The notes beneath the pieces were generated by a model. It searched no databases and was not told the origin of the DNA. It worked only from the letters and a program-made list of their open reading frames with translations. Of a stretch of 64,000 bases of DNA, positions 33,029 to 44,564 are shown one piece after another. Numbering within the stretch: the first letter of the stretch is position 1; each line of letters starts with the position of its first letter. The DNA is from Peronospora farinosa. Lineage: Eukaryota; Oomycota; Peronosporomycetes; Peronosporales; Peronosporaceae. The position numbers and the translations under genes were made by a program. The DNA is taken from positions 1 to 64,000 of the forward strand of contig CANTFK010000938.1 in assembly GCA_947646735.1 (NCBI GenBank). The letters are read 5' to 3'.

Positions 33029-33339
33029 ACGCGCGTTTAGAAATAAGGTTTAGGATAAGGAATACTACTTCTTTTAAGTGTTTTTTAAAAAGCTGCTACG
33101 TGCTACTGTGATATAGTGATTATTAGAGATGGCTATTAGCTGACTTGAAATATAAAAACGACTATTAGCCGAGTAAGCCAACAAAATTGAGCTAATTTGT
33201 TAGAAATCAATTCCCTTCGTGGCTCGCCCCTTCGGGTTTAGTTATATCTTCCGCCCTAGCTGATTCCCTACAGCCAACTTTCCAGAAGCCTTCCTGAGCT
33301 CAGAAGCTTCTGTTTTCTCAAATTTTAACACATCACATC

Positions 33340-35000
33340 AATGGGTCGAAGCTGGCGCTCTCGCGTTTTTGTGGAGATATAATTTCTCTAAAATGGCAAC
33401 ACGTGGCAATAGATTTTAGACTACGGATAGGTAGAATCGTATGTTTTGGTATGTGATTGGTTAACATTAAACAAAGTTCGATTTTACTTCTGAGACACGC
33501 AAGCTTTTCTTCCGGGTGCGATAACTTTGGCCCCCGACGACTCAAGAGCATCTGCTACGCTACGACACAAGTGATATCCCTGATATGTTTGGCCAGGGAT
33601 TACAAGAATTCTCAACATAAACAACTTTTCTTGCGATTGAACGCAGTATAACAAGAAAAAGACAAGATATAAGATCGCTAGACGGATCTAGTGGTCAGAA
33701 AATGAATTATATCAGGTGGATCAAGTATCTACATTTTTGGACAAGGCGATCTCAAGAGAGATCAAGGTGACTCGGATAGAGCACCTACAAGTACCCTTCG
33801 ACCGCGCGACGATTTCCGCGCGATCGAACCACCAACCAATCTCAACCACGGTCAAGTTTAGCATCGACTCAAGTCCACCGAGAAGAGTGCTATCCGCCAT
33901 ACCGACGAGTTCACAAGGTGAGGAGGGAAAGGTGCACCGAAACGGAGTACCCCTCCGATGGTTGGTTGTCTGGGCGCCAGTCGAGAGTCGGGATCACATC
34001 AGAAATTTTGTGAACCCCGCTTCTTCACAATGATGCCCGTTCCCGGATCTTCTAGTGACTCGGGATTTCACCGTAGTCCCTGAGAGAAGATGCAAAGGTC
34101 AAAATTGAACCTGGGATTGAAGCGTCAGAGGCAGACGGATCGCCGTAGACACGTGAAGAAAAAAGAATCCCCAGATCATCAGCGTTTTGGAAGGGGCACA
34201 GATGAGAAGAAAATAAAGAGGAAGATCGATCACTCGATCTTGAATAAGACCTCTACCCCTCCCCAGGTCCCTTCGGGGATTCCTGTGAATCACGTTGCAA
34301 AACGTGATTCGCCGGAAAAAAATCTTTCGGCCAATACCGTAAGAATTTTATGCAAAAACACTCCTGCAAACCGAAGAAGAAAGATTCGAAGAATTCACGG
34401 TTGCAGATGAAGGCGCCACGAGCCGATCATGAAGTTTAGAATTTAAAATCGGCCGATCGCGGCATTCAAGAAAAGAAGTCGACAAATCAAGTATCGAAAA
34501 CTGGAAACTCGAAAATGGAAGAGCTGGAAAGTTGGTTATACCAAATGGAGTTGAGACGTTATTGTCAAGCGACCCAGTACAAAGAACTTTTAAGCCAAAG
34601 TTGATTGGATCGTTACAAGGGCCGGTATCAGCCCCTAAAGAAACGTCAAACCAGCTGTAAGCGATCCGTCGTCTAATGGAAGTGATGAAGGAATTCGGAC
34701 TCATCGCTGGAGCGTTTGGCGCGCAAACACTGCTAGAATGCGATCACGATCAAGTGATCAGGGCAGAACGATTGCTGCTCGAAAAACTAATTCCTCTTAC
34801 TGGAAGACGTTATGTGGCCGATCAGGCGATCACGCCGACCGCCAAAGAATACTAGACTGGATCGTCTCAGTATGCGTCAGTAGAATCAGAGGCAGAGGCA
34901 GAAGATTCAAAGGAGTCGGTCTCCATTCAACGGATATCACTGGTACCGTCAGGCGCAGCATTCATCCGTTGACGAACGGTGCCAATCAAGACTGAAGTGC
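33340..35000 (+). mobile_element. LTR 3' part and gag fragment related to the Chronos-like element
   Basis: 33420-34029 aligns by eye with the second half of the LTR at 41083: GATTGGTTAACATTAA, TATCCCTGATATGTTTGGCC, GATCAAGTATCTACATTTTT and GAAGAGTGCTATCCGCC. The LTR end is CTTCTTCACA at 34029, followed by ATGATGCCCGTTCCCGGATC, a decayed form of the PBS/gag start. Gag-like sequence (CTGGGATTGAAGCGTCAGAG) continues, then less similar coding-looking sequence (about 34570-34920: KPKLIGSLQGPVSAPKETS, AFGAQTLLECDHDQVI) to about 35000. No protease or pol. Confidence 0.65.
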
Positions 35001-37039
35001 GATCGACAAATACGCATATGGCATAACAAGCGAATCTGATTGGATCAAAGCAGCTGAATTCATATTTCGAAGCCGCCATGAGAAAGAACGAGGAAGACCG
35101 CCGTCGAAAAGTGCGCCGTATTGCTGCGGTCGTCTATTTACACTTTCTCATATGTAAAAAAGGGGGAGAAGGACGTATGCTCCAAATTAATGCAATTAAT
35201 TTATGGCCTCTACAATTCAATGACATACTTTCGTAAAAAAATTTAATGTAACTTTTAAGATGCTTAAGATCGCATATCAGTGGCGAGTGAGCGCAAATCA
35301 ATAGGCGTGCCTCAAGCCCATAGCAATAAATCATGTTCGTTTTTCCTAAACACTCAGTCGAGAAGGATGTATCGCAAAGTTTGTATGGGTACAGACTGTA
35401 TGCCATTGTTTGCCATTCTTATATATTACTTTCCCATGCTCTCTCATTTTACGTATCATTTTCAATACCATTTGACTCTGGCACTCCAGAATACGATGAA
35501 GAAAACTATTGTCGATTCGTTAAGACGTGCATCCGCCACAAACATGAGGTTATAGGGTTGACATAGAGCTCCACACAAAAGAAGATATCAAACAAAGGTC
35601 ACAACTAAATTTTAAAACCCCAATGTCTACTTTCATCATGGTATACAATTAATTCTAACATTTCCCTCAACTATTCGATTACTCCAGAAGATGTCCCTGT
35701 ACGTTACGAACGCTGTGCAGTGCCGGCTTCCGGTTGACGATGGTGTCACGAAGCTTGTTTATTGCTAGGCGGAGGTAGAATCCATTTCCTACATCTATAA
35801 TTTGAGTTGCTTTTAAAAGCGACCGAAGTCGGCGAAGAAGAGCTTGATTGACTTCCTTGCTCCGTAGACACATTTTCCTACTAATGATTACAACTATCTT
35901 GCTGAATTTAGAGAGTTGTTTTGCGTTCGGACGGAGCAAAAAAAACTATAGCAATTTATTCTAGGCTCGGCCTACAGTATCAGCGCTGTCGAAACCACCT
36001 GCTTGATATTCGCCATACTTTCGGAGGTAGCTCCGATGCCAATGCAAGAACTATGCTTGTTTGTACAAGACCATTGAAGGGAATAATACCTCCGCCCGTG
36101 TCCATTTCTTGATGATGTATGTACAAGACTTGGACGCACTAATGCACTTTCAGAGGATTCTTCGTGCTACCCAGATCATTTTTGCATGTAGAGGCCCTGT
36201 CGCGTCCCAAGATCACAAAGCCAACTAATGGGTAACCACATTAATATTGACATACTACCATGCTATATAGTAGCAATATTAATGTGGTTACCCATTAGTT
36301 GGCTTTGTAATCTTGGGACGCGACAGGGCCTCTACATGCAATATAGCATGGTAGTATGTCCGTGTTTTCAGAGATATGCCATTACTACGGTACTGTCGTT
36401 GCACATAACTGCTGTGAATTTACTATGATGCGGCACAAACCGCATCTACGACTATACCTTTGAGCTGTCTTGGTGTTGTAGTCTGGTAATTCCACCGAAA
36501 CCGTTGGATGTAGCTTTCTCTTAAAATGATGGAACGGTAACCTTAGTAGACCCTTAACAGATTGCATTATCTTAATGGGAGAGTGGGAGAATCCATGAGA
36601 ACCTATAAAGCTACGGAAGCGCTATAAATGCAAGTGACGTTTTTCGTGTTCGTTGTTTCAAAATACCACTCTAATTGATTTAGTTCGAGGATCTAGTTCC
36701 GCAGCGTTAGCTGCGCCGGTATTTGCATTACTTATGCTCCGTACAGATAGGTAACATTATATTAGTATGGTCGTTGCCCATAGCTCCAGTTTACAAATTC
36801 TGTGGTAGGTATTTAGCCCCGGCGAGACGTCACTTGTTTAGCTTATTAGAAGTCGGACAAGGTAATCTAGTGGCAGTCTCGCCGAATGTGTAACTTAGCT
36901 AGCGTGCAGGCATGTACCAGTGATTACCCCATTGTTCGAAGCATGATCCCCTGATCATATTAACCAAGAATTCTGTTCTACATGTAAGTCGCCAAAATTC
37001 AGTAAGTCAGAGTCAGACTGTCTTCATATCTTCAAGTGA
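35001..37039. other. Region without a recognised gene
   Basis: AT-richer spacer between retroelement fragments. Apart from the inverted repeat at 36182-36359 I see no supported gene. Two minus-strand scraps are suggestive only: about 35980-36115 (NGLVQTSIVLALASELPPKV) vaguely recalls a Copia integrase, and 36385-36567 (TAQRYSRRCGLCRII) a transposase Cys-rich tail. Confidence 0.5.
36182..36359. repeat. Inverted repeat with 68-bp arms and a reciprocally inverted spacer
   Basis: Arms 36182-36249 and 36274-36341 are reverse complements with one mismatch (GATCAC/GATTAC). The spacer segment 36250-36266 (ACATACTACCATGCTAT) recurs in reverse complement at 36343-36359, directly after the right arm. 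The structure is therefore A-B-A'-B'. The arms include CCAAGAT and GGGTAACCACATTAATATTG. As RNA it would fold into a long nearly perfect hairpin. Confidence 0.95.
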
Positions 37040-37581
37040 TACGTCAACCGAAGCTGATGTCTTCAAAATCGTCTGTCATATTCCCACTTTCTTCTTCCTC
37101 GCCGAAGCTGATATAGTACAGCTTTGGTACGTTCGCGTCGGCGATAACGTCGACGCGTGATGAGCGAGATTCAGCTTTTTCCAGCTCGAGCGATTTCCTC
37201 CTTCTTGAATTAGAGTCACTCTCAACCAAAATGGCGAAGACCGCTCACGTAGAACGTTTTGTGCGTCGTATACGCATGTACCGAATTGTTGCTGGCGAAC
37301 TCGACCATCAGCAAGAACTCGCTCCCACAAACGAGTGGGCGTATTTTCGAAGAATACATTTCGAGGATGCGATTGGCGAGTTCTGTCTGACCATCGGTTT
37401 CCGGATGGTCGAAGGTAGAAATCGCTAGCTCATGCTCGAAGGTATTGGAACACGGAACGCCACAATTCTGCCGTGGACAGAAGGTTCTATCGGACTCAAA
37501 TTCACGGGGTAAGCAGGAAGATTGTATCGAAGAGCACACGATGCACAGCCTTTGCTGTGATAGACTCAGGTACTGCAGCAA
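37040..37581 (-). pseudogene. Integrase remnant of R3
   Basis: The frame 37222-37581 contains STFDHPETDGQTELANRIL, including the catalytic Glu, then EFASNNSVHAYTTHKTFYVS and GLRHFG, which match the core end of the chromovirus integrase (AIINSVHDTTGEPQFF, GLRHPRTP). A second frame (37044-37229) is an acidic linker. The upstream catalytic Asp region is not readable. Confidence 0.75.
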
Positions 37582-38018
37582 GATGATCCATCTTGAAGAA
37601 TCTGTCCAACAAACTCAAGAATACCATTATTCGCGTAAGCGTCTATGGGAAACCCAAGGAAGAAGTCCATGGATACGGATTTATCAGCATTCTGCCGGAA
37701 CAGGTAGAGGCTGCAATGGTGCACGTAGTGAAGCGCTAGGCTTCACTCGTTGACACACCTCGCAAGCACTAACGCACTTGCGTACGAGATTATACTGGCG
37801 AGGTCAGTAAAAGTCGCGACTGGCGGTGAGGTAAGTCTTCTCACGGCCACGATGACCCTTTATTCGTGCATCGGGACATTCAGACATGATCCGTAACCTA
37901 AGATCATGTTGTAGCGGTACGATGACACGACGCGTGTCGCCGTTATACGTCTGTGTAATACAGTATGCCGTTCCGCTGGGTGTATTGATCTGTAGAATTC
38001 GATAATGACAGGAAAACG

Positions 38019-38469
38019 CTACTTGGCTTGCTTGGATGGGTCCTTGAGATATTCCATTAGGCGCACAACATCATTATCGCTCGCGCTTGTCATTCTATCT
38101 CTCAGAAAGATCGACGACAAAACGCTGGTACTCAGCGTAGCGACAGTAGTATAAATATCATTGTCAGACTGCACTGGTGGCTCGAAATGGGGACGAAGTG
38201 AAAGCGCATCGACGAATTCCCAATTTAAACTCCAAAAGAGATTATACTCTGCGAAGAATGACAATCATCTCGCCATGCGTTGCAGGAGGTGTGCTGTTCA
38301 AAGCCGTGGGTAATGACGTATGGTCTGTGTATACAACGAACGGCATATCTACTTGGAGATAGACGCGAAACTTAGCCAGTGCACATTCCGTGGCAAGGAA
38401 TTTCTTGTCACGCACTGGATAGTTACCCTCAGCCGCTTGCAGCTGACGCGATTGATAACCGATCGACAC
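38019..38469 (-). pseudogene. RNase H remnant of R3
   Basis: SIGYQSRQLQAAEGNYPVRD and KFLATECALAKFRVYLQ then FVVYTDHTSL match RT-linked RNase H. The frame shifts near 38250 to LFWSLNWEFVDALSLRPH, equivalent to FEYKPSKSNVLVDALSRRPD. The first Asp strand is lost. Confidence 0.7.
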
Positions 38470-38645
38470 GCTCAGCGCCGTATGTATCGTACTCCATCAG
38501 TGCATAGCTAATTGCAAAACCGCTTGCATAATAGATCAAAAGGCCTGTATTGGAATACCAATACCGGTAATCGCATCAAGCTTTGCTTAATACATTTAAA
38601 AAATCGCCGGCAATTGTCGTTCCAAAACTATACTTAACATTTTTC

Positions 38646-39503
38646 TTAAACAAACAAGAAAGCTGTACTGTCATCTTGGCGTAGTTGCGCGAGTACTTGA
38701 GCAAGTACGCCGCTTGGCCAAGGAACTTCCTTAGTCCCTTGACATCGACTGGTACTGGTCGGTAATTTCCTTAATCCTATTGGATCAGGACGTACGCCTT
38801 TTCCCAGCAATGCACCCAAGAAGTGGTATTTTGCTAGCTGCGAATATACACGTCTTGCTGTTACCATACAGCTTTAGCCCGCGCTTAAGCGTAAGCACTT
38901 TACATACATGAAGCCGATGGACTTCCACGTCTGTTTACAATTTATAGCCCGGCTAAAATGAGCTCACGTCAGTAGCTTGGTGCAAAATCGCGCACTGTCT
39001 CAACATATGCGAAACACATCTATTGAATGTGGCTGGTGCATTACTTAACCTTTGCGGTATCCCTAACAACTACACTTGGGGTACTCACTGCCGTGTACGG
39101 GATGTCCCGTTCAAGCATTATAGAATCCATCCATCATATTCATGGACGAGAATATGGTACTCTTAGACATACCATCTATGATAACGTCCTTCCTCGGTAT
39201 TGGTGTTGCACCAGTATTGTTTTAGCTTTAACTTGTTTAATGCACTACTATTCACCACCCTCATGTGGCTTGCGCACACAGAAGATCGGAGATTTGTAAG
39301 GGGAAGTCGATTTCGGGAAATTTGGCCGCAGCAAGGCGATCGGCAAAGAACTTGTCGATCGCTACGACCTGTCCCGAGGTAGTGTCCACTGCTCCATGAC
39401 ATAACATTATGCCTGGTAACAAATCGATCTCGTGTCGAGTACCTCTAATCTTAGGTAGCTCACACGGAACAAATTCAGGGAACGCATTTTCAATTTCGAG
39501 CAA
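38646..39503 (-). pseudogene. Reverse transcriptase remnant of R3
   Basis: 39261-39503 reads VPCELPKIRGTRHEIDLLPG, the RT entry motif also present in the chromovirus (GIRHEIDLEPG). By eye, NAPATFNRCVSHMLRQ is readable near 39040-39000 and a thumb-like SQLAKYHFLGALLGKGV at 38790-38860. The catalytic aspartates are not readable. Several stops and indels. Confidence 0.65.
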
Positions 39504-39790
39504 AAATTCTGTACAAAGGGCTTGATTTCAGTGGACTCCAGGATGCGATGCGTACCGCTCAATCCAAGTCTTTACATCATGGACACTTTCGGCCATCGAA
39601 GAACTGCTGAGAAACCGTTCATTATCGGTAAATACCATTGCCAACCGAATGTCGGTCTTGACTCATCCTCTGCGACGTGTATGCTTATCTGTTTGACTTT
39701 GATACTACGCAGATCGTGCAACAACTTTTTTAGGCTAAAGCGTGGGCGTTGAGTTACCTCCGGAATTAATTCAGAGGCGCAATCAGATCA

Positions 39791-40210
39791 TGTAACGGGG
39801 CTAGAACGTACCGTCACTAGCTTACACGTGCGCTTGAGGAAGACTCAAGCCCAAGTATTAGGTATTTAAGTAAATTTAAATTTAATTTCTATTTTGGTTT
39901 TATTTCGTACTAATTACGAAGATTGTAGTCGTAATAAATACGACAGTGTTCCCGCCTTTCGAGAACCACACAATTTCAGGTTGATTTATCATTCCATATT
40001 GGGACTTTAGGCCCCAATAAAAAAACAATAATAAATTGTCACGCTGCGATTTATTCGGGCCCAGCGCCTGTCTACATATGTAATTGTTTATTTGTGTGAA
40101 CTATGTGTGTAGTGTAGCCCATCACAGATCAAGCGTACAGTGCCTACCTTTGATCCGTAATTAACTAAGACGTTTTACGGCTTGATATCTTCCTGGATGA
40201 CTTATTCCCT
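39791..40210 (+). repeat. LTR-like sequence of the TGTAACGGG family, plus orientation
   Basis: Begins TGTAACGGGGCTAGAACGTA and continues AT-rich. It sits between the RT and protease remnants of the minus-strand relic R3, so it is likely a separate solo LTR or LTR fragment. The right border was not resolved. Confidence 0.4.
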
Positions 40211-40329
40211 CAGGGCACTGGGGACTTGTTTCCTCAATGATTGTTTTCTAGAAACTTATTCCCTTAGGCTCGATGGTACATATTCTCTCAAATTCCTCTA
40301 GCTGTGGCTGCGCAACCACAGCAAGATAC

Positions 40330-40670
40330 TCTACGTTTCACTCTCCAGCAATTCTAGAAAAACCGTGTTGCCGCTTCTGGACAACCGGTTTACTCTTCGG
40401 TGAATGCTGCCCTCTAGGCGAGCATTCATGTCCCGGTCCACTCGACTTATTCGAGTGGTGGACCTTCGGCGTTGCCTGTGCTTGTGCACAGCCGCCGGCA
40501 GCTTGCTCCACAGCGTGACTGTCTGCCACACTGAGTTCTTGTTCAGTCGTACTAACGACTGAGCCACAAGTGAGGCCATCGCACTCACTCGTAGTACATC
40601 ACACGCTTATGAACGCTCCAAGACGTTCATCAGACGGCCATCTGATGAACAAGCGGCAGGCATCCATACG
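40330..40670. repeat. Hairpin-dense stretch in the R3 linker
   Basis: Consecutive perfect inverted repeats: TGAATGCT/AGCATTCA, CCACTCGA/TCGAGTGG, CTGTGC-TTGT-GCACAG, CAGTCGT-ACTA-ACGACTG, ATGAACG/CGTTCAT and CATCAGA/TCTGATG. Same style as the G2 leader, but here in a region that should be coding (protease-RT linker). Confidence 0.75.
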
Positions 40671-40885
40671 GTTCCGTGATGCCAGCTGACCCATCACTCG
40701 TACCTTATAAACCACTATAGTTCTAAAAAACATGAAATCAAATTTGTCATCCTGATTGAGTTCAATGATATCATCATCGTACTCTTACTATACGCTCTTT
40801 GCTATTACGGGTGCGCCTTGAAACAGAAGAACCGTCATCCTCGCTGAAGGGGTCCCGCTCTCCACATATTTGATCCTACGATCAT

Positions 40886-41082
40886 CTAGCGATTGGCGTA
40901 AATAAAATTGTCTAACGCCCCACAGTCAACAAGAGCGCGAAGTGACATGTTCTTTGTGACTTCGATCTTCAAGGTAATAAGGGAGCCCTCATCACTAAGA
41001 GCGGCAACACGAAGTGATTGTGAGTTGGAAGCAAACTTTGTCAGGAGTCCCGCAAACTCGCTTGACGTTGCTGAATCAGGAG
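40886..41082 (-). pseudogene. Protease remnant of R3, cut by the Chronos-like insertion
   Basis: The minus-strand frame reads MSLRALVDCGALDNFIYANR, a retropepsin active site with Cys in place of Ser (D-C-G). Upstream, reading from 41082, it begins DSATSSEFAGLLTKFASNSQ. The reading frame runs straight into the LTR start at 41083, so the coding sequence was split by that insertion. Confidence 0.7.
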
Positions 41083-42430
41083 TGTGGCGAAGTGAAGGAG
41101 TGAATTTCGCAATGATCGCATATTTTCGGTTAAGTCCGAAATGGCCAATATTAATGAGTCGCGATCTCGCGGCCAATATTGATGAGTCGCGATCTCGCAG
41201 AAAGGTTTCAAGATGATGTCAAATGGGATGGAAAACAGTGAATGGTGTAGTTTGCACTTCTATGTGGGGTCAAATATGGCCTAGGAACTACGCTATTGCG
41301 ATCTCCAGTATTTTCGATGGCGATCCGCGTGAACGCGGTCGCTAGGGAGGAAGATGGGTACATCCAAGCATGTGGAGGACGGTCTGGTGTGGATCACGTC
41401 GCTATGGAGGACTGGAATGGTGGATATGACATGTCACATAGATGAACTATCTCACATGACCTGAGAAACGGTGAAGAGGACAAGTTGTGATCCGGCGGAT
41501 CGCGATCCGATGCTAATTATTAGTATCGCGATCCGATATTAATTATTAGTACCGCGATCCGATATTAATTATTTAGTACCGCGATCAGGTACTAATTATT
41601 AGTACCGCGATCCGATATTAATTATTTAGTACCGCGATCAGGTACTAATTATTAGTATCACGATCCGATATTAATTATTTAGTATCGCGATCCGATATTA
41701 ATTATTTAGTACCGCGATCTGGTACTAAAATGGTATTATATCCGAGTGAGGTAGCGATCCAGATTGCGGCTATATTGGAGTGGACCACATTACAAGATCT
41801 GATTTTTCCGAAAGGGCGATACGTGGCAACAGATCCTGAGCTACAGATAGTCAAGATCATAGGTTTTGGTATTTGATTGGTTAACATTAACAGAGTTCAA
41901 TTTGCTTCTAAATACACGTGTCGACTTCTCTTCCGGGCTGGATTCTTTGGCCTCCCGACGTCTCAAGGAAGTCTACATACTACGCAAGTGATATCCCTGG
42001 ATTGTTTGGCCAGGGATTGCAAGAATTCTCAACAAAACAACTCAAGCTGCGATTGGACGCAGAGGACTAAGAAGTCCAGATACAAGATCGCGAGACGGCT
42101 CAAGTGGCCAGAAGGCAAGCGGATCAAGTATCTACATTTTGGACAAGGCGATCTCAAGGGAGATCAGGGCGACTCAAATAGAGCACCCCAAGAACAACTG
42201 CGATCGTGTGAGGAATTCCACGCGATCGCCCCCCACCTATCCCTAACACAATCAAGTTCAACATCGACTCAAGTCTACCGAGAAGAGAGCAACCCGCCCT
42301 ACCGACGGGTACACAAGGTGAGGAAAGCTATACACACGGAATCGGGGTACCCCCTCCGTTAGTCGGTCGTCCGGGCGCCAGTGGAGAGTTGGGATCGCAT
42401 CAGCAATCTTGCGAATCCCACTCCACCACA
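41083..42430 (+). repeat. 5' LTR of the Chronos-like element
   Basis: Begins TGTGGCGAAGTGAAGGAG and ends CCCACTCCACCACA. It contains a tandem duplication of about 28 bp at 41141-41196 (GGCCAATATT...TCGCGATCTCGC twice) that the 3' LTR lacks, a 25-27-bp repeat array in U3, and the motif block ending GGGGTACCCCCTCCG shared with the non-autonomous LTRs at 7577-14414. Confidence 0.9.
41501..41729 (+). repeat. 25-27-bp tandem repeat in U3 of the 5' LTR (9 units)
   Basis: Units of CGCGATCCGATATTAATTAT + TTAGTAC, with variants CGATCAGGTACTAATTATT and CACGATCC. Nine units here against ten in the 3' LTR, with a different order at the right end. Confidence 0.9.
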
Positions 42431-44050
42431 ATGGTGCGCGTGCCCGGATCTTCTGGTGACTCGGGATTTCACCGTGAGTCCCAGAGAGAAGATGTCAAGA
42501 TCAAGACTGAACCTGGGATTGAAGCGTCAGCGGCAAAGGGATCACCGCAGACGTGTGAAGAAAAAAGATCCCCGGATCATCAGCGTTTTGGGAGGGGCGC
42601 AGATGAAAAGAAAACCAAGGAGGAAGATCAAGAGATTGATCTGGAAGAAAAACCTCTACCCCCTCCCCAGGTCCTTTCGAGGACCCCTGCGGATCGCGTT
42701 GCAAAACGCGATCCGCTGGATAAAAATCCTACGGTTAAAAACGAAGGAAATTTATCCAAAACCACTCCGAATTCGAAGAAGAAGAAGAATTCGAAGCCAT
42801 CTCGAGTGGAGATGAAGGCGCCTGAATCGGATCATGATGATACCGACGTGAAGCCTTTGCATTTCGGATGTTGATATGGAATAGGCCGGATCGCGTCAGT
42901 CGCGATCCAAAAAATACGATCCAGACGATTTTGGTCTGGAGGATCTAAGACGGCCACAAGTCGCAAGTGCAGGCGCTGTACCTAATGGTGGACTTGTCAC
43001 GCAGCGGATTCGAATGTCTGCGATCGCAGATCTAAAAGAATTTACAGGACGAGACAAGGATGAAGATCGAGCGAGAAGCTGAGTTGACAAGGCCAAGTCG
43101 GCGTTCTTACGCGACCAAGCCCCGGATGATGAAAAATGTCTAGTTTTTGGTGATTTACTTACGGGGTCGGCACGAAATTGGTATAGCCAGTTAAGTCGAT
43201 CCACCCGAATTCATGGAAGTCGTTGCTGGAAACCTTCATGATCCAGTATTGTGGATATGGTATGTCGGTCGGGAGGCAATACTACCATGCGAAGAAGCGA
43301 TCTGATGAAACTCCATTGGAATATTTGTATCGAATGAATGTGGCCGCGATCCGAGCAAAAATTCCCATTCGGGAGGGATCGTCCTCAATTCGCCGAGAGC
43401 ATGTGGAACATTTTATTGGTACACTTGACGATCGCGATCTGGCTAAGCAGTTGACGTTGCTACGCCTTGGAGACGCCGATGATATGGAAGAAACTCTGCC
43501 AACATATCAACGCATGGAGGAAAGACAGTATCCGAGTGCAATGGGGTCGAGCAAATTTCGTCAGCGATCTGCGTCGGCATCCACTCCGGCACCCTCGAAA
43601 CCAACTCGTGCTGTGAGAGCGATTCGTCTGGAAGGCAGTAGCAGTGAGTCCGACTCGGATATTAGTGGATCAGACGCCGAAACAGATCGACGCAACCTAT
43701 GTGTGGCCACAGTACCAGATCGCGTGAAGAAATATAGTGATCAACGCGCGGGATCAGACCATTTGGATCAAGATCGCGGTCCAGATCGCGTGGTGAATCA
43801 GAAGGCTTGTACCCATTGTGGGTCGAAGAAACACGATGATCGTGGATGCTGGAAGAGACTAACGTGTCAGAAGTGTGGTCGTAAGGGACATCCGTCGGAC
43901 AAGTGTTTTTACACCTGTGCTGCCTGCGGAGATATCCATGAGCATGGAAAATGTCGAATGGAAGAATTCTACAACATGATACGCAAGTGGTATGTCCCAA
44001 CCAAGCATGCTGGAATGCTTCCGCCGAAGGCTGAAGAAATGTTAAACTAG
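42431..44050 (+). pseudogene. Gag polyprotein of the Chronos-like element, disrupted
   Basis: First frame: MVRVPGSSGDSGFHRESQ, a charged, lysine-rich N-terminal region to 42874. The capsid region continues in another frame (about 42915-43200: DDFGLEDLRRPQVASAG to LLTGSARNWYSQLSR), with TGA at 43080-43082 where a Trp is expected. A frameshift near 43210 leads to the frame ending 44050. That frame carries the capsid end (YYHAKKRSDETPLEYLYRMN), knuckles CTHCGSKKHDDRGC and CQKCGRKGHPSDKC, and a third variant CAACGDIHEHGKC. The last stop is at 44048-44050. Confidence 0.8.
42432..42449 (+). promoter_or_regulatory. Predicted tRNA primer-binding site overlapping the gag ATG
   Basis: TGGTGCGCGTGCCCGGAT follows one base after the LTR end. 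Its complement, ATCCGGGCACGCGCACCA, has the layout of a tRNA 3' end: two T-loop bases, five T-stem bases (CCGGG), seven acceptor bases (CACGCGC), discriminator A and CCA. I cannot assign the tRNA species without the genome's tRNA set. The gag ATG at 42431 shares its last two bases with the PBS. Confidence 0.7.
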
Positions 44051-44246
44051 GACGCTCGCCAGGTTGGAATCTGGTACGAGCCGAGCGTTCTAGGCTCTGC
44101 ATTTATGCATTTGTGGAAAGAAGATCGACAGATCAGGGCGTTAACACTCAGATCGACCCGAATTATACACATGTGACGATTCAAAATGTCTGCGTTCAAT
44201 ATTAAGCGTCGTAAGAGTTGATGAATATGCCCGATCGCCTGCGAAA

Positions 44247-44564
44247 ATGGAGCTCGACTTAGCACCAGGTGAATCACGGGGATATTGGAAATACCACACC
44301 CCAGGAAAATGGTTCAAGCAAGCCAAGGCAACGGGCAAGATCAACAATGAAAAGGCGATTATGTTGTTTGATTCTGGAGCCGAAGTCTCAATCGTCGACA
44401 CCACCTTTGCTCGTAAGGTAGGATGTGTCATTGACGAGAGTCAGAGGCAAGAATGTGTTGGGATTGGTGAGAACACATACATGACGGACGGTCGTACAAG
44501 AATCAAGATCACGCTGAATGGATCGCTAGTCTATTATTTCGATGCTTGGAAGGAGATCAAGTAG
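44247..44564 (+). pseudogene. Retropepsin protease of the Chronos-like element
   Basis: MLFDSGAEVSIVDTTFARKV carries the intact D-S-G active site, followed by ECVGIGENTYMTDGRTRIKI. A one-base indel near 44550 shifts the frame, and the protein continues as VGQDAILGMDFMVPAGIRLD in the next frame. It would be made as part of a Gag-Pol or Pol precursor. Confidence 0.8.

Larger units (their letters stand above)
37040..41082 (-). mobile_element. Older Gypsy relic R3, left half (protease to integrase)
   Basis: On the minus strand from 41082: protease, hairpin-rich linker, an LTR-like insertion near 39791, RT, RNase H, integrase. All are heavily decayed. Its gag half lies at 52645-53720, on the other side of the Chronos-like element, which inserted between them. 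Related to the chromovirus at 26149-33028 rather than to the Chronos-like family (single RNase H, SPxxxxNAPATF-type RT motifs). Confidence 0.7.

Noticed and set aside
35980..36115. Copia integrase-like segment on the minus strand
   Set aside because: The resemblance is limited to about 20 residues and there are no neighbouring pol motifs.
36385..36567. Transposase-like Cys-rich tail (RRCGLCRII) on the minus strand
   Set aside because: Only about 60 codons, one Cys pair, and no catalytic domain next to it.
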